Assembly (NCBI RefSeq): GCF_947497555.1
Contig: NZ_CANMGY010000010.1
Coordinates: 1 to 64,000 of the forward strand
Direction of reading: 5' to 3'
Source of the DNA: an uncultured Umboniibacter sp.
GTDB taxonomy: Bacteria; Pseudomonadota; Gammaproteobacteria; Pseudomonadales; DSM-25080
DNA: 64,000 nt
Numbering within the stretch: the stretch's first letter is position 1; every line of letters starts with the position of its first letter. The notes under the pieces are model-generated. The model was not told the origin of the DNA, searched no databases, and was given only the letters and a program-made list of their open reading frames with translations. Shown here piece by piece: positions 33,375-41,889 of this stretch. Made by a program: the position numbers and the translations under genes.

Positions 33375-35331
33375 CGACCACCGACAGCAGCGGAATACCC
33401 GTCGCCCGCTTTTCCTCACTACGAATACGAGCCCGCACTCGATAAAGCAGACTCTCCAAACTTTCCACATCCACTGGTGATACAATGACGTCGTTGGCGC
33501 CTAGCGCGAGCGCGGAAGATTGGGTCCCTTTAGTAAGGTTGTTCCGGACTAATACAACATCCACATAGTAAGACTGTTGGCGCCCCACCTCGAGTATTTT
33601 TTGTAACAGTGTTTCGTCTTCAAACATGACTACGTTGCATTTGAATTGTGTCATCCAACCTCGAAGCTCGGTCACATCTCTTAGGAACTCCACGTTCGAA
33701 GTCTGACGGTTCGTCACTAGTTTAAACATCTCGTCTAACGAATCCTCGTCTCGAGCTCCTCCTTCTTCACCGATGTAGGCGCGTAAATAGAGAATATTTT
33801 CAACTTCATCCACTAACTTCTCAGTATCTGCGATCTCAGTACGTAACTGAAGAGTTGAGATCCACATGTGCTCCCCGCTATTCGACTTACTAATTCCGAC
33901 GTTAAAGTTAAACTGTTGCTCTAGGTTGATAGCCCGCTCGAAGTGCTCCGAAACCGTCGTCCCACCGACTAAGGCAGACGGCGACCTACTCATCACCTTT
34001 GAGATAAAATCGACATCATAGGGTGATAACTCACCGATCACATTGATGACAACTCCGACCTCTTCATTGTTTTGTCGACTTGAGGAGACATTAATTTCGC
34101 ACGGCCTGAGACTCGACATGACCCTCACTAGCGACCCTACGCAGTCTACCAACCCTTCCTTAAATTGCTCGATGACAAGATTCGTCGATTCGTTATCTAC
34201 CTCAATTGATGCGATTCGTTCCCCTAGATCCGCATCACTCCTGACATCATTAAACACCTCCCCCACGCTGAATCGCGAGCGAAGTAATGACAGCCTATCC
34301 CCTGAAACTGTTCCACCTAAAAAGCTTTCAATGTCGGCAATCATTATGTCTGCCTCAACAATTGACGCGGTGATAAATTTCAAGCTTTCATTTCTCGATA
34401 GCTCCCCAGCCTCGTCACTCGCAATTATTTTGTTGACGTACACCTGTGCGATACTGATATTTTGTCGCAGGTGGTTTAACCTAACACCGAAGTTTTCCGC
34501 GCCTTTTCTATGCTTAGACTTTATTTGCTCAAGCGAAATGGCATCGCTGGACGCTAACTGTCTTATCTCCGATAGGAGCAGTGTTGTTTCTTCATTAAGC
34601 TGCTTAAGACTCACGTTCTCATCTGAGACGACACTACTTGCTTCCAACGTTTCGTTTAGAATCCTACCCACCGACTCGATACGCTCTCTTAAGATCTTTC
34701 GCATAGCCACATACATTCTAGCGAACTCATCGTCGGCTCCGAATCTGAGCGATTCCTTGGTTTCCAGGTCGCCACCTTTAAAACGCTTCAGATCCCTGCT
34801 GATCATCGCAATACCGTGCACGATCGTCATTAATATCCAAATACCTACTATCACGCTTACCCACAGCAAAACGTAGGCGATGCTGACTTTTCCGTCATCT
34901 ATTCCAGTAAGCGCTTCGTCTTGATTAAAACTTAAGGAAAGCCGACCCAATAAATTTCCTGCATCGGTTCGAATATCGAAAACATGGAGCTCCGATGATT
35001 GTTTAACCTCATCCTCAACGGCCGCAAACGCACTTCCACCACCGCCATTTATGGTCATCCACACGCCATCCACCGCCGGGTGCCCCACAAGGCTCGAGAG
35101 AACGAGTTCAACACTCTCTACATCACCTCGCTCCAACAAGCTAGCAAGCGCCGGCCTCAACACGTAGTTAACGTTATTTCTCATTCCCGCGATGATTTTA
35201 CCGTCAACATTGTCCATTCGAGTTCTACCCTCGTAATACTCAAATGCCCAATACGAACTTAACAGCATAGCCATCACGATCAATCGCGCCGCAAGTGAAT
35301 ATTTCCGTCCCCACCAAATTATTTTTTGCAT
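33370..35331 (-). CDS. Degenerate membrane sensor with HAMP and receiver-like domain
   Basis: A 653-residue protein: membrane helix (about 14-32), extracytoplasmic sensor region of about 120 residues, second helix (about 150-170), HAMP-like segment (MISRDLKRFKGGDLETKES), coiled coil, a histidine-kinase-like region without a clear H-box or ATP-binding G boxes, and a C-terminal receiver fold (ALALGANDVIVSPVDVESLE) without the phospho-acceptor Asp. It resembles hybrid sensor kinases that have lost catalysis. It may sense an envelope signal and work by protein contact. It is convergent with traG and divergent from 35567-36181. Confidence 0.6.
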   Translation of the reverse strand: MQKIIWWGRKYSLAARLIVMAMLLSSYWAFEYYEGRTRMDNVDGKIIAGMRNNVNYVLRPALASLLERGDVESVELVLSSLVGHPAVDGVWMTINGGGGSAFAAVEDEVKQSSELHVFDIRTDAGNLLGRLSLSFNQDEALTGIDDGKVSIAYVLLWVSVIVGIWILMTIVHGIAMISRDLKRFKGGDLETKESLRFGADDEFARMYVAMRKILRERIESVGRILNETLEASSVVSDENVSLKQLNEETTLLLSEIRQLASSDAISLEQIKSKHRKGAENFGVRLNHLRQNISIAQVYVNKIIASDEAGELSRNESLKFITASIVEADIMIADIESFLGGTVSGDRLSLLRSRFSVGEVFNDVRSDADLGERIASIEVDNESTNLVIEQFKEGLVDCVGSLVRVMSSLRPCEINVSSSRQNNEEVGVVINVIGELSPYDVDFISKVMSRSPSALVGGTTVSEHFERAINLEQQFNFNVGISKSNSGEHMWISTLQLRTEIADTEKLVDEVENILYLRAYIGEEGGARDEDSLDEMFKLVTNRQTSNVEFLRDVTELRGWMTQFKCNVVMFEDETLLQKILEVGRQQSYYVDVVLVRNNLTKGTQSSALALGANDVIVSPVDVESLESLLYRVRARIRSEEKRATGIPLLSVVE

Positions 35332-35566
35332 ACTGGACCTATTAGCAACTTGCGATATTCTAACGACGAAACGGCCACGTATGTCTATCTGATTACGTCA
35401 AACTCCTCCGCCTCCACTCAAAACGTGACACTCATCACATTCCAAGAAACGTCTATCCGATTTTTTGATCCGTTTATCTAACTACCGTTTGTCGAACAAA
35501 TTTGCAAAATAACCTTTAAACGAACATTATTGACAATACATACCATTTCTAGGTTCTATTAAGACA

Positions 35567-36181
35567 ATGAACGACATCCAACTCACACAGCTAAAGTCGG
35601 AGTTCAACGAGATTAAACAATCCGTTGACGAGTCTTGCCTGTATGAAGGATTTTCATTGCGGTTTAATCAATTATTAGATTTTTCTGACTTAGACATTCC
35701 CTATTTGGGCCGCTCCTCTTGGCTAACTCAAATAATGGGCTGGACTGGCCTAGACAGTGGCGGGCGCTTACATGGTGACTCACCTCCCACCCCGAAGCGT
35801 CTCTTTCAGTTCGCCTTCTTCATGACCAATCATATTAATCTACCGTTCACGGAACCAACCGCCTTGTCGCATTGGTTGTTGTCGGGTCAGGATAATCGTT
35901 TTGAACCTATCTCTATGGTCGATTCAATGACTAACCTGGTAGACTCATACGTCGGTCGCTACTATAAACGCTACGCCCCGGCTCCTCATAAACGTTTTCT
36001 AGAGGTCCCCCTAAACCGTCAAGCAGCCGTTAAGCGAATCGTCGTTAGCTTCAGCGTTGATCAACTCTCCTTCACTGGGGTGTATAAGCTCAGCAAGAAA
36101 TTAGTCCATCAAAAAATTGAGAACACCGTCAATGAATTGCTCGATGGCACCCCTCACAATCTGATAAACATCACAATTTAG
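35567..36181 (+). CDS. Hypothetical protein upstream of the regulator operon
   Basis: A 204-residue soluble protein without recognised motifs, basic in its C-terminal part (KLSKKLVHQKIENTVN). A TTGACA box at 35530-35535 lies so close that the message would have almost no leader. It is divergent from the degenerate sensor gene and precedes the lytic transglycosylase and FlhD/FlhC-like genes by 90 bases, so it may belong to the control region. Confidence 0.6.
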   Translation: MNDIQLTQLKSEFNEIKQSVDESCLYEGFSLRFNQLLDFSDLDIPYLGRSSWLTQIMGWTGLDSGGRLHGDSPPTPKRLFQFAFFMTNHINLPFTEPTALSHWLLSGQDNRFEPISMVDSMTNLVDSYVGRYYKRYAPAPHKRFLEVPLNRQAAVKRIVVSFSVDQLSFTGVYKLSKKLVHQKIENTVNELLDGTPHNLINITI

Positions 36182-36214
36182 ATGCTTTATTATATATTTT
36201 ATTCTTAAAATCTG

Positions 36215-36243
36215 TTGACAGGTCTTTCGGTAAACCGTAACTT
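36215..36243 (+). promoter_or_regulatory. Promoter of the slt-flhDC-like operon
   Basis: TTGACA (36215-36220), 17-base spacer, TAACTT (36238-36243). The spacer contains the palindrome CGGTAAACCG (36228-36237), well placed as a repressor operator. Master-activator operons of SXT and IncC elements are known to be repressed in the resting state. Confidence 0.55.
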
Positions 36244-36271
36244 TGTATGAAAACCAAACAAGTTATGGCTC

Positions 36272-36814
36272 ATGATGATTAAGCGCATTACCACAACTTT
36301 CTGCTTGGCAGCCGTTATGACTAACGCAGATCCCATCACCTCTGACACCATGTTTGAGCGTATCGGTATTCAGTCTGGTGTCGATCCATTACTTCTGTAC
36401 TCTATTGCGATCGTCGAATCAGCTACCGGCACTGGGGATGGCGAGACCATTACCCCCCATCCATACGTCTTTCGAACGTCTGACGGTCCACAATTCTTTC
36501 ACGCTCGCGATGAAGCCGAACAAGCCCTCGAAAAAGCACTTGAGACTACCGACAACATTGATGTCGGCATGATGCAGCGCAACCTTTACTGGCATCCACC
36601 CCAAGACGGGGAAGCCCTCTTCGATCCAGAAGAACAAGTTACCTGGGCTTCAGAACTGCTCGCAAGCTACTTATCTCGTGACGAACCTTTGGAGTTGAGG
36701 ATTGGGCGATACCATTCTTCACGCCACCCTCTCGCCATTGCATACGGACAGCGCGTGTTGAAAGTTTACTCCAATTTAATGAAGTTAGAGGACATAACTC
36801 ATGCTGATCAATGA
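36272..36814 (+). CDS. Lytic transglycosylase (conjugation type)
   Basis: A 180-residue exported SLT-fold protein. A signal-like N-terminus (residues 1-20) is followed by LLLYSIAIVESATG with the catalytic Glu, and NIDVGMMQRNLYW, the usual DVGxMQxN motif. It would open peptidoglycan for the transfer apparatus. In SXT and IncC elements an slt gene lies next to the setDC/acaDC activator genes, as here. It overlaps the next gene by 14 bases. The ribosome site is weak; ATGs at 36272 and 36275 are both possible. Confidence 0.8.
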   Translation: MMIKRITTTFCLAAVMTNADPITSDTMFERIGIQSGVDPLLLYSIAIVESATGTGDGETITPHPYVFRTSDGPQFFHARDEAEQALEKALETTDNIDVGMMQRNLYWHPPQDGEALFDPEEQVTWASELLASYLSRDEPLELRIGRYHSSRHPLAIAYGQRVLKVYSNLMKLEDITHADQ

Positions 36815-37031
36815 GCTCTTTTTTCACGATGTTAAAGAGGCGATGACGAATAAAATGAAAGGTGGCGGCTTTATTTCATTAGCCTGCAAATACCCCAACC
36901 TCTCCTATGATCTTGCTACCGCCATTGCTGAATGTCCGGATGAAAAACTTACCGCACTGGCCTATAAATTACCCGCTATAGTCAGCGTTCAAATGTCAAA
37001 GTTCGAGGCTAAAATCGATGTCGCGATATGA
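36801..37031 (+). CDS. Small protein in the regulator operon
   Basis: A 76-residue helical protein (DLATAIAECPDEKLTALAYK). It overlaps the transglycosylase gene and the FlhD-like gene by 14 bases each, so it belongs to one coupled operon. A small gene of this size sits at the same place in SXT/IncC activator operons. Function unknown. Confidence 0.65.
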   Translation: MLINELFFHDVKEAMTNKMKGGGFISLACKYPNLSYDLATAIAECPDEKLTALAYKLPAIVSVQMSKFEAKIDVAI

Positions 37032-37323
37032 GTCGTTTCTTCAGGCGATAGCGCACGATGTTCAACAGCTTGGCCTCGACAGAGCGCTAGAAGAGCCAGC
37101 CTACCAAGGAATACCTGCCTCCCTCGCCGAGACACTTTCCACAATGAGTAACCCTCAAATTTCCGACTTATCTCAACTCAATATTGTGGAACGCTTCTTA
37201 TATTTTACCCCATTGACCATCATCCCGATCGCTGAAGTCATTCGCGATAACGACTCAGAATCTCTAGTTGTTCCCGAATCAGAGCTTGAACTTTTCAGAC
37301 AAAAACATTTAAGCAGAGCTTAA
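37018..37323 (+). CDS. FlhD/SetD/AcaD-like activator subunit
   Basis: A 101-residue helical protein. The segment GIPASLAETLSTMSNPQ, followed by a LNIVERFLYF stretch, fits the FlhD pattern (GINEEMANTLGALTLPQ ... LVCHFRF). FlhD-type proteins bind FlhC to form the FlhD4C2 activator; SetD and AcaD do so for conjugative elements. The gene lies just before the FlhC-like gene with a 3-base gap, the same order as acaDC. Sequence similarity is low, and the call rests on fold pattern, size and neighbours together. Confidence 0.65.
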   Translation: MSRYESFLQAIAHDVQQLGLDRALEEPAYQGIPASLAETLSTMSNPQISDLSQLNIVERFLYFTPLTIIPIAEVIRDNDSESLVVPESELELFRQKHLSRA

Positions 37324-37326
37324 TCT

Positions 37327-38217
37327 ATGCCCCTTACTCTTAACCAGATAGCCGTTTCGTCACTTGTCAGAGAACGCACCCAGCTTCAAGACAGCCACCC
37401 TATACAGATCGTTCTCAACAACCCTTCTATCACCGACGAGCACCTTGCTTCATCAGGTCGAATCCCCATCGATGAAGTCCTTTTACAGGCCGAACATGAT
37501 GCACTTAAACCTCACGTTGGTGTGACAATTTGTCAAAAATATTTGACAGACTTGATCGCTAAAAAAACGCCGTCAAACGCTCGCGACGTCGAAACCATGT
37601 ACCTAACGTCAATTTCAGCTGCCCATAAGAAACGGTTAATTACCCACTCTCTCTTCAAGGAGCCAACCTTTCCCACCTCATCCGGCGCCCATAAAAAAGC
37701 GCTTGATGACGTCGTTGACCGACTTACTTCGTCGGGATTTACCCCCGTCATTTTTCAAAAAATACCGATCTCTACTGATGCGTTTCACACGCTTTCAACC
37801 AAGCGTTATCGCACCTCAATGGCCCGACAAGAGCACACACCTAACACTGATCAATCGCTTCGTATTTACAGCGCTTTTCGCTCCGCAGAGAAACACAATC
37901 GCTTCTCCGACATGCAGGAATACAACCTACTTCTCCATATTATCTTTGCCACACTAGGTTCGCATTTCAACCAACTTCCACTCACAATGACTCGCGCTCA
38001 CGCCATCTACCTGAGCTATTTATCTGCACGAAAAATCATCGGAATTAACCGTTCCGCTCTCCTCGCCAACGCCGTAGCAGAGTTCTATATCGCATTAGTA
38101 ACCGAGGAGGTTCTCTGGGAGTATTGCCCTAAATGCCTCACCTATGGATACCAAACTACTCATACCAATGAGATGGTTTCGTGCTATTGTCACGCCCCTA
38201 AACCCCTTCGTATCTAA
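37327..38217 (+). CDS. FlhC/SetC/AcaC-like activator subunit
   Basis: A 296-residue protein, longer than FlhC (about 190). The C-terminal 80 residues fit FlhC: a helical stretch (TRAHAIYLSYLSARKI), the segment AVAEFYIALVTEEVLWEY, and a zinc site with Cys267, Cys270, Cys286 and Cys288 (CPKC and CYC; FlhC has CxxC and CxxC). The N-terminal 180 residues are extra. With the FlhD-like partner it would activate the element's transfer genes, probably at the CTGCCC palindromes. This is an inference from family and context. Confidence 0.7.
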   Translation: MPLTLNQIAVSSLVRERTQLQDSHPIQIVLNNPSITDEHLASSGRIPIDEVLLQAEHDALKPHVGVTICQKYLTDLIAKKTPSNARDVETMYLTSISAAHKKRLITHSLFKEPTFPTSSGAHKKALDDVVDRLTSSGFTPVIFQKIPISTDAFHTLSTKRYRTSMARQEHTPNTDQSLRIYSAFRSAEKHNRFSDMQEYNLLLHIIFATLGSHFNQLPLTMTRAHAIYLSYLSARKIIGINRSALLANAVAEFYIALVTEEVLWEYCPKCLTYGYQTTHTNEMVSCYCHAPKPLRI

Positions 38218-38524
38218 ACGTTTACCCTTCCATAAATTCGACTATTTACGCTTATTTTTTCGTCTTGACGCTGTCCGCTCTGCTCGATTTTCTACCGCTA
38301 GCGTTTTCACTTAATACTAATTTTTCCCGTGTTTTTTTTAAATTTACACATAGCGGTATTTTTTATTCTAATAGGCTAAAAAAAACTATTAAAATCAACG
38401 CCTTATGGATTTTTACTATCGGAATTAACATTCTTAACCATTTTTTTAAAAAATGGTATAGATATTGTAGGATAAAAAAAGTACATTAATGGTTCACGCA
38501 ATTTGAAAATTTAGGTGCTTTCTG
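38218..38524. other. AT-rich intergenic region
   Basis: A 307-base gap, much more AT-rich than its surroundings and with many A and T runs. It contains a perfect A/T palindrome ACCATTTTTT/AAAAAATGGT near 38440. No gene is seen. Such stretches are typical of silencer-bound (H-NS type) control regions or origins, but nothing decides between these. Confidence 0.45.
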
Positions 38525-39100
38525 ATGTCCATATCAATTCAACCTCGCAATGAAGCGATCTCTGCACTGGATGAAACTGTATCCGGTATTGAAATGGTCC
38601 GAGATGGTTACCGCCAGATGTATCGCAACACCATCGTCGTTGCAAAGCATATTGCCCAGGAGTTCAATGATCTCTCTTGGTCAACAAGGGACCGCCTGAT
38701 CAACGACGACCAGCGCCGAGTTTTTTCGTGGCCGTCTTTGACGGTTGACTGCGATGACGACATCGAAACACATCAAGTGAGCTACCTTGTGTCCAAGACC
38801 CCACGGTTCAGATTTTGCTCCGCTCACTTCAGCACACCGAGTTCATCTTCCCAAAAGAGGCGTGTCATTTATAGGCGTCTTCCCATTGGCAAGACAAATC
38901 AATTAACCAGTCGTCAAGCCATCAAAACGTCGTACATTGAAGATCAAGTTTTCATCGATATGATTCACGAATACGATGACCGTCGCAGAGCTATTGAGCT
39001 AACACTCATTGAGATTGTTAAGGGGCTTAAGGCGATCAACACTTGCACCATGAAAGGCCAGGTCTTTCCGATATTGTTCGAGGCGCTTGAAAATGAGTAG
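38525..39100 (+). CDS. Hypothetical helical protein
   Basis: A 191-residue protein of helices with a Ser-rich loop in the middle (FSTPSSSSQKRR). No membrane segment or known motif. It starts after the AT-rich gap and leads a run of four short genes, overlapping the next by 8 bases. Confidence 0.6.
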   Translation: MSISIQPRNEAISALDETVSGIEMVRDGYRQMYRNTIVVAKHIAQEFNDLSWSTRDRLINDDQRRVFSWPSLTVDCDDDIETHQVSYLVSKTPRFRFCSAHFSTPSSSSQKRRVIYRRLPIGKTNQLTSRQAIKTSYIEDQVFIDMIHEYDDRRRAIELTLIEIVKGLKAINTCTMKGQVFPILFEALENE

Positions 39101-39323
39101 ACACGTCCGATCTTTCGTCACTCCGACGCAATTATCGTCCATGGAGTTTTGTGAAGCGAGCGTTCATCACGACGCGGTGATTTCCAAATCACAGGAACGT
39201 CAACGCAAAATTGGTATCAAAAAGCATCAAAAATATCGAACAGTTCATTCTTTGGGCAACTACGGATACGCACTCGTCGTAATCTCTACTACAATTGTTA
39301 TAGCAATCACAATTTTCACCTAG
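39093..39323 (+). CDS. Small membrane protein
   Basis: A 76-residue protein with a basic N-terminal part (QERQRKIGIKKHQKYR) and one C-terminal membrane helix (YALVVISTTIVIAITIF), so it is probably tail-anchored. It starts at the ATG at 39093 and overlaps the preceding gene by 8 bases. Unknown family. Confidence 0.6.
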   Translation: MSRHVRSFVTPTQLSSMEFCEASVHHDAVISKSQERQRKIGIKKHQKYRTVHSLGNYGYALVVISTTIVIAITIFT

Positions 39324-39343
39324 AGTCGCACTAGGAAAATATT

Positions 39344-39736
39344 ATGAATAATATTCCATTGACCATAAAGATAACTAACAAGCAGTCTGGGGATGTTTTA
39401 GTTCACGAACTAAGGGAACTCTCAGAGTCGCCACACCAGCAGGAATTTGTCGTCGAGTCGATGATGGGTTTTTGTGCTGATCCTGAGTTGATGACCAAAA
39501 TTAGGGTAGGTGTCGTTTTTCAATATTCCTACCGACACGATCAATTTGGCGAGCCGATGAGAATGACTATGTACATCGATAGCTCTGATGTCGATTGGGT
39601 CGATGATGGTTCGCTTCTGTTTAATGTTCTCAGATTACTTGAGCATGGTTCTCACCTTAACATCGAAAGATTGGAAAACCTGTCTCGCGCATCGGTCTTC
39701 GACATTGAGCAATACCGTTGCCGGGACTCTGCTTAA
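39344..39736 (+). CDS. Hypothetical protein
   Basis: A 130-residue soluble acidic protein without recognised motifs. It follows the small membrane protein by 20 bases and precedes the nuclease gene by three, so it is in the same operon. Confidence 0.6.
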   Translation: MNNIPLTIKITNKQSGDVLVHELRELSESPHQQEFVVESMMGFCADPELMTKIRVGVVFQYSYRHDQFGEPMRMTMYIDSSDVDWVDDGSLLFNVLRLLEHGSHLNIERLENLSRASVFDIEQYRCRDSA

Positions 39737-39739
39737 GCG

Positions 39740-40255
39740 ATGAGTGTTTTCGCATCGCTGGACGACCTATCGATTTCCAGTGTTGCGATCACCCTCTCCT
39801 TGTTCATGATGATCGTGGGGGCGTACTTCCTCTATAACCGTCATCGCCTTACGCGAGACTTACCCTCTATTTTCAACGGCAGTCGCCTTTTCCTCAATGA
39901 GCGTTTTCTTAACACACCTAAAAAACACGCGATTCAAATTGCCGGTCGCTTCGACCAGGTGTTCAAACTGACTAGCGGTGAGCTTGCGGTCGTGGACAAT
40001 AAGCAGACTGAGCGAACTCGATATTACCCGAGTGATGTAGCGCAACTTTCTAGCTATGCGGAAATTTTACGTTCACGAGGATACCGTGTATTGACCACTG
40101 GCTTTCTTCGTTGTGAAAACCAACGTGGTGAAGTGACCATTGTCGAGGTTCCTCTCAAGGATCATCAGGGTGTGGCTAAGCTGGTTGAGAAATACCACTA
40201 CTTACGTACTCACCGCGAGCTTGTTAATTGTCGATGCGGGCGCCATCTCACGTAG
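39740..40255 (+). CDS. Membrane-anchored PD-(D/E)XK nuclease (RecB/Cas4-like)
   Basis: A 171-residue protein with an N-terminal membrane helix (about 15-33) and a RecB-type nuclease core: AGRFDQVF with the first Asp, ELAVVDNKQT with the D-x-K pair, and DVAQLSSYAEIL, the QxxxY motif of RecB/Cas4. The C-terminus ends in NCRCGRHL, which could bind metal with another Cys but is not the full Cas4 iron-sulfur set. It is far from the CRISPR genes and belongs to an operon of small membrane proteins, so a part in conjugative DNA handling is more likely than spacer acquisition. Its 3' end overlaps a convergent gene by 54 bases. Confidence 0.7.
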   Translation: MSVFASLDDLSISSVAITLSLFMMIVGAYFLYNRHRLTRDLPSIFNGSRLFLNERFLNTPKKHAIQIAGRFDQVFKLTSGELAVVDNKQTERTRYYPSDVAQLSSYAEILRSRGYRVLTTGFLRCENQRGEVTIVEVPLKDHQGVAKLVEKYHYLRTHRELVNCRCGRHLT

Positions 40256-40585
40256 TACCCCTACGAGCTCGTCGTTTAACAACGCGCTACTCACTCCTAT
40301 GACGTTCCCATGCTTGTCGTTGAACATCAGATCCCCGGTTCCCGTCACTCGATGAATATAGTGTTGGTAAATATCCGCGAAGGTTAAATCGCCTCGTTCA
40401 ATGACTGACGTGTCTTTACCACCTTCTCGTAATACGATCTGTTTATCACTAATCGTCACTGAGCGCCGTTTAATTTTAACCGTATGCCAAATCGCAAACG
40501 CTAGCGGTACAATCAGAAAACCAAACAAAAGATTGACGTAGACCACCAACCACACTGGCAAACCCTGCTTCACTTTAACGCTCAC
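40202..40585 (-). CDS. Membrane protein with PH-like domain
   Basis: A 127-residue protein with an N-terminal membrane helix (LPVWLVVYVNLLFGFLIVPLA) and a beta-rich domain of the bacterial PH type (VTISDKQIVLREGGKDTSVI). It is convergent with the nuclease gene and overlaps it. Its start lies 39 bp from the centre of box E, which could serve both directions. Confidence 0.55.
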   Translation of the reverse strand: MSVKVKQGLPVWLVVYVNLLFGFLIVPLAFAIWHTVKIKRRSVTISDKQIVLREGGKDTSVIERGDLTFADIYQHYIHRVTGTGDLMFNDKHGNVIGVSSALLNDELVGVLREMAPASTINKLAVST

Positions 40586-40614
40586 ACAACACTCCTTTAA
40601 ATTATCGTTCTATC

Positions 40615-40633
40615 TCTGCCCCTTTTGGGCAGA
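40615..40633. promoter_or_regulatory. CTGCCC palindrome box E
   Basis: TCTGCCC-CTTTT-GGGCAGA. The centre is 65 bp before the ATG at 40689 that opens the S49 protease/ParB operon; a TTTAAT-like -10 lies in between. Confidence 0.75.
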
Positions 40634-40688
40634 GTAACGTCTGACATACCACTTTTTCTCCGATTTAATAACGTATATGGAGGTGCTT

Positions 40689-40859
40689 ATGTCGGACAAA
40701 TTAATTATATCACTGATTATTTCAACTGCCTTAATTAGCCTGGTAACGGGTGCGTATCAGTTATTTGTCCTCCTGCTCGTCCTCCTGGTACTTGCTCCAG
40801 CTCCTGTCGAACACAAGCGACGCTTAAGGAGATTGAATTCTCCACCACCCAAGGAATAA
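40689..40859 (+). CDS. Small membrane protein
   Basis: A 56-residue protein with two short hydrophobic helices and a basic Pro-containing tail (HKRRLRRLNSPPPKE). I use the ATG at 40689 because the GGAGG site is directly before it; the ATG at 40677 would place that site inside the gene. It is first in the operon controlled by box E. Confidence 0.6.
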   Translation: MSDKLIISLIISTALISLVTGAYQLFVLLLVLLVLAPAPVEHKRRLRRLNSPPPKE

Positions 40860-40862
40860 TCT

Positions 40863-41888
40863 ATGTCTCACGAAAACAACGAATCTGCCGAACCTAGTGA
40901 ACCGGTCGCGACGGTCTCGATTCCAATCGATTTGGCCAGAGAGCTTATCGTCTTTCCCACTAAGGAACTTAGGTCAGCGCGTCGCTCACGACTTTTAGCG
41001 TTGTTTCTCAGGCCGGCTATTGTAATAATGCTGGTTGTGATTGCGTACAACCTGGGCGACCGTCAAATGTCACTCGCGTCCGGCGATCAGACCGCTCCTC
41101 ACATCGCTGTACTATCACTTAAAGGCGATGTGGGTTCGGGAGGTGGCGTTGATGCTGACGTCCTCATCCCTGCGCTTCAGCGCGCCTTTGAAGCCTCCCT
41201 GTCGAAAGCTGTTTTACTCAAGATAGATTCCCCTGGCGGCAGCCCGGTACACGCGGATCGTATCTACAACGAGATCGATCGCCTTCAAACACTCCACCCG
41301 AATAAACCTGTTTACGCTGTCATCGGCGATTTGGGTGCCTCAGCTGCCTACTATATTGCAGCAGCGGCAGACGAGATCCACGTCAACCCCTCTTCGGTCG
41401 TCGGTTCCATTGGCGTGATTTCCTCGAGCTTTGGCTTCACTGAACTCATGGATAAGGTTGGCGTAGAGCGTCGAGTGATTACTTCCGGTACTAACAAGTC
41501 ATTGATGGACCCCTATCAGCCGCTTCCTGAATCGCTTCGTGTTTACTGGGAGACAATGCTCGGTGAGGTCCACGAAAACTTCATTGAAGCGGTCATTGAG
41601 GGTCGCGGTGAGCGCTTAAGCTATGAGCATCCAGACTTTCCTGACATCTTCACGGGCCTAGTTTGGACAGGTAGTCGCAGTGTTGAGCTGGGACTTGCTG
41701 ATGGTTTTGCAACCCCAATGGAACTCGCTGCTACGTCGGGCATCGATCACAACGAAGTCAACTATACCCCCACTCGCGATTTTTTAAGCGCGCTATCAAT
41801 GAAAGTTGAACAGGGCATTAGTGATGGTGTTAGTCAAGCCATTGCCCAGGGCATTAACGGCGTGAGTCAGACCATGGAGATTCAATGA
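40863..41888 (+). CDS. S49 family signal-peptide-peptidase-like protease
   Basis: A 341-residue SppA/SohB-type serine protease. There is one membrane helix near residue 45-62, then the S49 core: KIDSPGGSPVHAD (about 120), DLGASAAYYIAAAADEI with the nucleophile Ser (about 160), and TSGTNKSLMDPYQP with the general-base Lys (about 205). The enzyme would cut peptides in or at the membrane. It lies in an operon with a thiol-disulfide protein and ParB, an arrangement seen on several large conjugative plasmids. The ribosome site is in the preceding gene's end (CAAGGAAT). Confidence 0.85.
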   Translation: MSHENNESAEPSEPVATVSIPIDLARELIVFPTKELRSARRSRLLALFLRPAIVIMLVVIAYNLGDRQMSLASGDQTAPHIAVLSLKGDVGSGGGVDADVLIPALQRAFEASLSKAVLLKIDSPGGSPVHADRIYNEIDRLQTLHPNKPVYAVIGDLGASAAYYIAAAADEIHVNPSSVVGSIGVISSSFGFTELMDKVGVERRVITSGTNKSLMDPYQPLPESLRVYWETMLGEVHENFIEAVIEGRGERLSYEHPDFPDIFTGLVWTGSRSVELGLADGFATPMELAATSGIDHNEVNYTPTRDFLSALSMKVEQGISDGVSQAIAQGINGVSQTMEIQ

Positions 41889-41889
41889 G

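Noticed and set aside
34043-34876. A 277-residue plus-strand frame opposite the sensor-like gene
   Set aside because: It is rich in Ser, Thr and Leu as expected for an antisense frame, and the minus strand encodes clear membrane and HAMP features.
39740-40255. RecB/Cas4-type nuclease as the Cas4 of the CRISPR system
   Set aside because: It is 20 kb away in another operon, is membrane anchored and lacks the full Cys set; V-C loci do not need Cas4.
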